A stretch of DNA of 64,000 bases from Sanghuangporus weigelae (lineage: Eukaryota > Basidiomycota > Agaricomycetes > Hymenochaetales > Hymenochaetaceae): assembly GCA_033182465.1 (NCBI GenBank), contig CP137329.1, positions 62,001-126,000 of the forward strand, written 5' to 3'. Position 1 is the first letter of the stretch; the number at the start of each line of letters is the position of its first letter. The notes under the pieces are model-generated. The model had not been told where the DNA came from. It ran no database searches and saw only the letters and a list, made by a program, of their open reading frames with translations. The position numbers and the translations under genes are program-made. This document shows, one piece after another, positions 57,876 through 64,000 of this stretch.

Positions 57876-60122
57876 CTACCTATCGCTAGACAATGTCTTA
57901 TTGACCACTGTACTCTCCACAGCTTCAAGATTTGCGGGACATGAGAAAGTCCCTTTGGGAACAGCAGACAGTTCTGGTGAGATGTTAAGCAATACCGGTG
58001 TTGCAGTCGCTGGGACGTCGGATGTACCAGTGCCCAGCGGAAGGACAGTCGCACTTCCAGAAGTATCGGGAAAACATTGCTAACAGGCCAACATGTCGTT
58101 AGTATTTGTATTGCTGCATTACTTTAGAGCTTACCTGAAAGAAGTCTAACTCTTTTTCGGCCAAAGTGATTGTGGCGGCATCTCCGAGAAGATCAAATAG
58201 CGGGGAGTCTGCCTCAAGGCCAACATTCACCGAAATACCACCTTTTACATCAACGCAGCCATCCACTTCACCATTTGCCTCTGTTGCACTACTAGTATCG
58301 ACATTGGCGTTAGCTCCAGCATTAAGGTGAAGCTCCAGAGTGGCAGAAGTATCGAAGTTCAAGAATGCCGCTGTTGATACATCAAATGCTACTAAGCCCA
58401 GATTAAGCTGGAGTCGTAGGATCGTCTGGTTAGAGTAGCCCATCAGAGGATTGGACGTTGAGCTTACAGAAGGTATTAAGTGAACTGTCAAAGAAGTTGC
58501 TGATTGGATGCCTGGTGCAACCGAGAGTTGCAATGCTAGTAGACATATGAAATCTTCTCAGACTATCATCGAAGGAATAATAGATAGGGCTTACGGATAT
58601 CGTTTGGGACGATGACAGCAGAAGAATTATGCGACACGGATGGAGGGAAGAAAATGGTCAAATCGCTAACACTGTAACCAAGACCAACGTCCAAATTCAT
58701 ATTGATGTCAAAATTAGCCGTCGCCTTCGCTGCTAAGGATATGGATGGGCCCAGCGAGATGACACTGTCTCGCATGATCAGCATCTCACTTTCTCGTAAT
58801 TCCAGACATAATGCTCCATTCAACTCACTCGGGGATGGACAGACCAGGAAGGCCAATATTCACGAAAGTGATCTCCGGTGTGTCAATTCTCCCCTACAAG
58901 GTCATCGTTAGTTAGTAACTTGGATGAGGAACGGTGGAACAGACCGAAATATCTGTTGCGATGCTTAGTTTGCCTACGAGATCTGCCGACATTGCTAATG
59001 AAGGATTAATAAAGTTAATAGCACAATAATAACTGGACCAACTCCCGAATAGCCCAAATTTATTAAACTTGGGAGGTATGATTGTTCCCTGAGCGATGAC
59101 CCCGAGATCCATTTCGCCTTGCAAGTTCACGTCCGCGTCAACACTAAGCTTAGCATCTGTGCTTCCAGTACAGGGAAGTGACGTATTGAACACTTTGAAT
59201 TTCTGGTCAACATTAATCGGAATTGTGTTCTTTGTCGTATTCCGGATGAAGGGCCCGAAGCCGTCTTCTGATGTCAATAATGAGGAGAAAACTTCATATA
59301 GGTTTGTATGGCGTGTGACATGTGAAATAAAAAGAGGATGAAGGCATACTGTCGAATTCCTCAGATATTGTATCTTCTAGGGCCCGAGAATAAACGTCGC
59401 GAGCATGGCGGCGTGAACGATGAGGCAAGGTGTCTTCTAAGAGTCTTTGGGTGGCCGACGCATAAATAAAGATTGATACATTTCCTTTGCTGAAGAGACA
59501 TCGATTGGAATGATATATGCTCAGAGTGACTGCGCGACTTACTTGGAATCGGAAGCTTGTCCAAAGTCACCATCTAGGCGTAGTGCATGCACAGGAGCTG
59601 AATCCTCAGAACGTTTCCTCATTCTGGCACGAATGTGCTGAGGTATGAACTGGTCTTCAGAAATCCATGATTTCGAGACGCGGGCAAACGGACCGTTTCC
59701 GCACTAGTCAATCGTCGATGAGAGCGGGCAGAAAAAAAGGCCGGTAAGCATACGTGTTGCGGCAAACGAACGATAGTATGTTCTGTTCCATCCTTAAAAA
59801 TGTGGGAACACCCAGCGTCGTCATCTAAACATACAAGCCGTACATTATGCGTTGAACCATCAAATGAGCAGTTGATGATTTCCCAGCCTGCAGCATTCGT
59901 GATATCGGAAATCGATGACGGTGAGCCGCTCTAGAAAGACGTCACTGTCGATACATAAATTAACAACAGAATACGCACGATCTTTACAGTCGCAGCCATG
60001 TATTTTTCATTTCCGGGGATATTGTAGTAACATTCTCCATTGTGACATGGTGTCCCGCCGTAGTCGAAAGCAGCCACGCTAACCGCAAGCGACAGAAAAC
60101 TAGCAAAGGTACTGGTTATCAT
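57876..60122 (-). CDS. Secreted protein, paralogue A (DUF7223-like)
   Basis: Starts at ATG 60122 with a signal peptide (MITSTFASFLSLAVSVAA) followed by FDYGGTPCHNGECYYNIPGNEKYMAATVKI. Continues SSISDITNAAGWEIINCSFDGSTHNVRLVCLDDDAGCSHIF (about 59780-59930), GPFARVSKSWISEDQFIP, INVDQKFKVFNTSLPC..LSVDADVNLQGEMDLGVIAQGTIIPPKFNKF (about 59060-59220), YSVSDLTIFFPPS (about 58640), LNFDTSATLELHLNAGANANVDT (about 58340), DGCVDVKGGISV and a C-terminal LDFFQQCFPDTSGSAT..LSSDR ending at 57876. The structure repeats as alternating beta-like segments. Secreted or cell-wall location is inferred. Function unknown; a tandem paralogue lies just downstream on the same strand. Confidence 0.75.
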
Positions 60123-61401
60123 GTTTGCTCCGATGTGCTTCGAAGTCGCCTGCGGCCTTCAGAGGAACGACAAGTGTTGAACTGGGAGAAACGTGCGGGA
60201 TAAGGGTATAAGAGGTCTACCTCATCAATCTGACATGTCTTTTCTTGCTTGACACTGGTACATGGCAAGCGCCGCCGCTGCCATTCATGACTATTTGTAA
60301 TTCATAATATCATGGATAGGGACAAGAGCGTCGTATCTCGTTTCGTTGATCGGCATTCAAATCGCTTGATTCCCTGGTAACAGGCATAGTCGGTCGAAGG
60401 ATCTTGAGGTGAGCACCATCCATGCGAACTTCGTATTTGACATTGTGCTGTCTGAACCAACACACATGCGTCGTGTACAAAGTAACAGCGGAGAGTATCG
60501 CGAGGTTAAATCGTACAAGACAAGAAAAGCAATGCAAGAATCGGTCTCCTGCGGATCTAGACTTCCGTGCCCAATCTGCATCTACCAAACGATGGATGGT
60601 GATCAAGTTTAGCACAGGCACTTGTTCAATCTGTTACAAGAGCCAACGTACAGAGGAGCTCGAGTGCATGGTCGAAATTAGACGCGCGTAAAATTTGTAA
60701 ATAATCGAAAGCGCTGCCTGATTTCCCAGACTCAGAGACTATACTGAAACACTATAAGAGGACATGCCCGCTCACCTATGATTTGTATTCTAAGCGCCTC
60801 CTTAAACTTCGCGAAGTATGAGATTGCAACAATCGCACTGATGATCAGCAGGATCGCCATAGTTATCATACCGTCCCTTGATCAAGTAGACGGCTGCCGT
60901 ATGCTAGTGAAGATGTGATTGAGCTGTCGAAATCCGGTTTTCGCGCAAAAACAAGCCCCAGATTACCGTTGGGCGCCAAAAGAGATCCTGCCATTCCGGA
61001 TGGCTATTGACGCCTGAGAAGCTCAGGAATCCTTTTAATAGACTGCGCCTCTAGGTGTAAAAGAACGTAATATAGATATGCAGGTGAGCAGGAGGAAGAA
61101 CAAATCGAATTCTTCTTGAACTGTCTACTAGAAGGGCTAACGGGATAATTTAGATCGCTGAAGGAATAAAAGCGTTTTGACCATCCAGTTGAAACAAAGC
61201 ATGCCGATATGCGATTAATTCCGTGAACGTAAATAAATAAGAATGTGTGAGCTTGTCTGAGGAGATGATTAGTGCAAGATGTGGATACAGGCGAGAACAT
61301 CAACGTTGAAAGGACAGAGTGCTGTCGCATCGAGTTGCATCTTGACAATGGTTGTGAGGAGGGTCCATTAATAATACTGAATGATTGCCTTCACGCATAC
61401 T
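60123..61401. other. Intergenic with a possible small membrane-protein gene
   Basis: On the minus strand near 60780-60870 a frame MAILLIISAIVAISYFAKFKEALRIQII, a clean membrane helix, ends at a GTGAGC donor. Open frames at 60310-60621 could supply a second exon after an acceptor near 60585. The partner frame is undecided and no family is recognised. The rest is empty. Confidence 0.25.
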
Positions 61402-63575
61402 CTATCTTCCATCCACGAAATCCAAAGCGTTCTCAAATCCTCGTACAAAACGCTCTGCACTGAAAGCGTTTCGGATGCTCACACCGCGAACGATGCGCTT
61501 GACACCACCAATGCCGCTGTTTCTACCGCTCCCACCATCGCCTACACTGCTGCCCATTTCTAATCCAGAAACCGATGGAGCACGGGATGCTGGTCCAGAT
61601 ATGCTCTGTGGTGGCGTCATTCGCATCGATACCCCAGTCACCGGAGACCCTGCCGCAGCGCGCGGGCGCGGAGCTCGAGGGGTATTACGGGGCGATGAAG
61701 AGGAAGGAGAAGGTGGTATTGGCATTGCGCCGGCAAGCGACTGCTGAGTCCATGTTGGAGACGATGAGGAAGCTGACGGAGCGCGTACATCTGGTACACG
61801 GTCAATGTAGGTCGTAATAGTAGTTGTCGTTGTATAAGTCGAACCGAGAACTGTCCCAGCAGTGGAAATTGTACTTGAACGGCTACGCTGAGGTGAAGTA
61901 GGTTTTGAAGGATTAGGAGCGGTCGATAAAGTCCGCACACGAGCTGGACCACCAACCTCTATATAATCATAATCTGCCTCTGAAGATGACGGAGAAGACG
62001 GTGAAACTGCTCTCGAGCGATTTCCGTGCGTCGAAAAAGGAGGAGGCCGAGTTGGTCGTCGGGCCAGGTCGCGAAACCAGCCTTCCCACTCAACTTCACT
62101 CTCAATGTCATCATCCTCTTCATCCTCATCGTCACCTTCGGATAGTGCCTCTTTCCATGGATGCACCCCAGATGCATCCGGACGCTTACTAACATCTTCA
62201 TCCTCAGATGCGCCTGAGGTAGATATTTGCTCAGTGCGGCGACGCAAACCTTCAGAAATGCTCGATGCACGAGGCAAAGGATGATGATAAAACTCGCAGA
62301 TTCCTGCAGTTGCGATAAGACAATGTGCTTGAGCTAGTGATAAGGCGGATCCTACAGCGCCACGGCCTGCCATACGACACCTCTGGAGAAGTGCGAGACG
62401 CCATTCTGGATACTGAACACCGAAGAAAGCGGACACAGACGGATCATATGACCTTTCAGAGTCTATAGGGGATGGCAAAATGACAGAAGATCGTGATCTG
62501 TGGCGCGGAGAAGTCGGCGAGTTCGGAAATGCTGCAGGTGCTCTCGATGGAATGAAAGATGATGAAAGTGGGTGCGGCGCAAGTCGATGGAGAATACGAA
62601 GTAGATTTTCATAAGCTACGTGCAGTATTAGGGATCCGGCGAGACTATAATTATAACTGTAGAGAACTCACAGCTGCGACTCGGCATGTCGAGTAAAACC
62701 CATGAGGTGGTCTTCGGCTTCTTCCTGCCCTGAGAGGGCGAGCTATTGATATCATCAAGCTCTCTAGAGATAATGCTTCCGGACATGGACATGCGATCAA
62801 ATTTAGCACAGATGATTTGAGATGAAGCATTTCTGTCATTCATGCCCAGACCGAACTGTTCTGGACCGTACAGAGCACATAAGGCCGAGAGCGGGAAACG
62901 ATGCGTTGGAGGTAAGTGAGCTTCTTTGCACAGATGTAGCACACCATCGCGGACTATCGCCCAACGCGGCTTCCACTCAATCGAGTGAGCCTGTTGATCC
63001 TCCGAGGTCCGAGTTGAACGCTTATTGTGTGGCCTTTCGGAGACACGCACTGCAGATTCGAAATATGGTTCCGCATACGAAATTCCGCTACGCGGGAGTG
63101 ACACGATTGAGCCAGCCCGATGTACCTCGAATAATTCAAATGGTCGTGGCTTATACCACGACAGATATGCATCATCTTCGAGAATAAAGCCATTTGAAAA
63201 GCTAACAAGCGTGAATTGTGCGCTAGTCGCGTCAAATTCACGCTCCGTGGTACTCCGCGGCTGCGGCTGAGGTGAGATATAGAAGTCCGGTGCCTCACTC
63301 TCCAATGGTGTCTTCGCGCTACTGGAAGCAAGGGCAGCGTCTGAGGCCCGTAGCTCTGCGTTATAATCGACGGCCGCGAAGGCATCCCAATCGTCTTCGA
63401 CGCCCTCTTCCGTCCCCGCCCAAGATACGGAATCTAATGAGCTGCGCCGCGAGAACGACGAGAAGGTGACCGGGGATGGTGGTCTAAATCGCGGAGGCTG
63501 CGGTGCACCGGATGAACCCCATATATTACATTTGGACAAAACCCACTGTTTGATGTCCTTCACCTGTTCATCCAT
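61402..63575 (-). CDS. PH-domain-like protein, Ser-rich
   Basis: Two exons, 62672-63575 and 61402-62615, separated by a 56-base intron, give 705 residues with consistent phase. After MDEQVKDIKQWVLSKCN and an acidic/Ser-rich stretch comes YLSWYKPRPFELFEVHRAG. A PH-like segment follows around residues 200-320 (WKPRWAIVRDGVLHLCKEAHLPPTHRFPLSALCALYGPE, then IICAKFDRM and TTSWVLLDM, SYENLLRILHRLAP). Next is VSAFFGVQYPEWRLALLQRCRMAGRGAVGSAL, then a long Ser/Pro-rich tail with an acidic run (EGDDEDEEDDDIESEVEWEGWFRDLARR), and a C-terminus RGVSIRNAFSAERFVRGFENALDFVDGR. A phosphoinositide-binding signalling or trafficking adaptor is plausible, but the family is not certain. Confidence 0.7.
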
Positions 63576-64000
63576 TTAGCCGAGACTCAATACAAATAAC
63601 TCTAACACCAACGCACTTTCCAGGATGTATCAACATGGGTAACTAGCCACTGATCCAGCGGAACTATCAACTAATTGTCAGTGTGATGTTTATGATCAGA
63701 ACAGCGGGAGGTGCACCTAGACGACATGCAATGGGCAACGTTCGCATTCCATCATCAACGAGAAATTTGGCGGCCGCGTTCATGCCTTTTGCTGTCCCCG
63801 AAGCCAACCTAGGCAATTAAAACAGGCTTCCGACAATTCGATCTGCCAGTCACGACGAGAGAAATGCCGGCGCTCTGGAGATCCAAGAGGCCAAGGTGAT
63901 GCACTAAGATTGTAAGAACCTTGCGAATTGAAGCAGACCAGAGACGTCTTTTCTCTCCTCTTCAACGTCGAATGTTATGAGACGACGACAACGTGCTTGA
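63576..64000. other. Upstream region at the window edge
   Basis: Likely promoter of the PH-like gene on the minus strand. No further exon was recognised before the window ends. Confidence 0.35.

Overview
The window is nuclear DNA from a basidiomycete fungus, most likely a mushroom-forming Agaricomycete. Genes lie on both strands, are closely packed, and are split by many introns of about 40-70 bases with GT..AG ends. The gene set agrees with this: a DUF6533-type membrane protein, a TPR-CHAT protein, a velvet factor, a MnSOD without an obvious mitochondrial presequence, and serine/proline-rich orphan proteins. I saw no rRNA, tRNA, CRISPR array or bacterial operon. Exon models were built by hand from reading frame, splice sites and protein similarity recalled from memory; no database search was run.

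Layout. 0-4.7 kb: end of a repeat element, YTM1 (ribosome biogenesis), a secreted LPMO-like protein with an N-terminal His after signal cleavage, and MnSOD. 4.7-9 kb: gene-poor, with an intact 658-bp MITE-like element. 9-10.5 kb: DUF6533-type membrane protein. 11.2-17.7 kb: a fused biotin carboxylase-KipA-KipI-biotinyl protein next to a LamB/YcsF protein, which share a 175-bp divergent promoter with SEC61 (17.9-19.5 kb). 20.3-22.2 kb: aldehyde dehydrogenase. 22.9-27.0 kb: a 1375-residue, largely disordered protein.

27.2-34 kb: an accessory block. A decayed TPR-CHAT pseudogene lies between two diverged direct repeats. The right repeat carries the 5' part of an intact orphan gene; the left carries only a broken copy of that gene's start. 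34.4-39.3 kb: alpha/beta hydrolase, REV7 (HORMA, translesion synthesis) and orphan genes. 40.8-44.9 kb: a hydantoinase/oxoprolinase-DUF917 fusion. 46-48 kb: a small TATA-containing gene and a second MITE-like element. 49.7-51.9 kb: an intronless velvet regulator. 53-60 kb: a Ser/Arg-rich orphan and two tandem paralogues of a secreted fungal family. 61.4-63.6 kb: a PH-domain-like protein.

Themes. Two loci encode ATP-dependent chemistry on cyclic amides: PxpABC-like parts fused with biotin carboxylase at 11-18 kb, and a hydantoinase/oxoprolinase-like protein at 41-45 kb. Three diverged members of one TA-flanked MITE-like family, with doubled terminal units, are present. Very short coding exons (6, 10, 12, 14 and 27 nt) recur in otherwise conserved genes.
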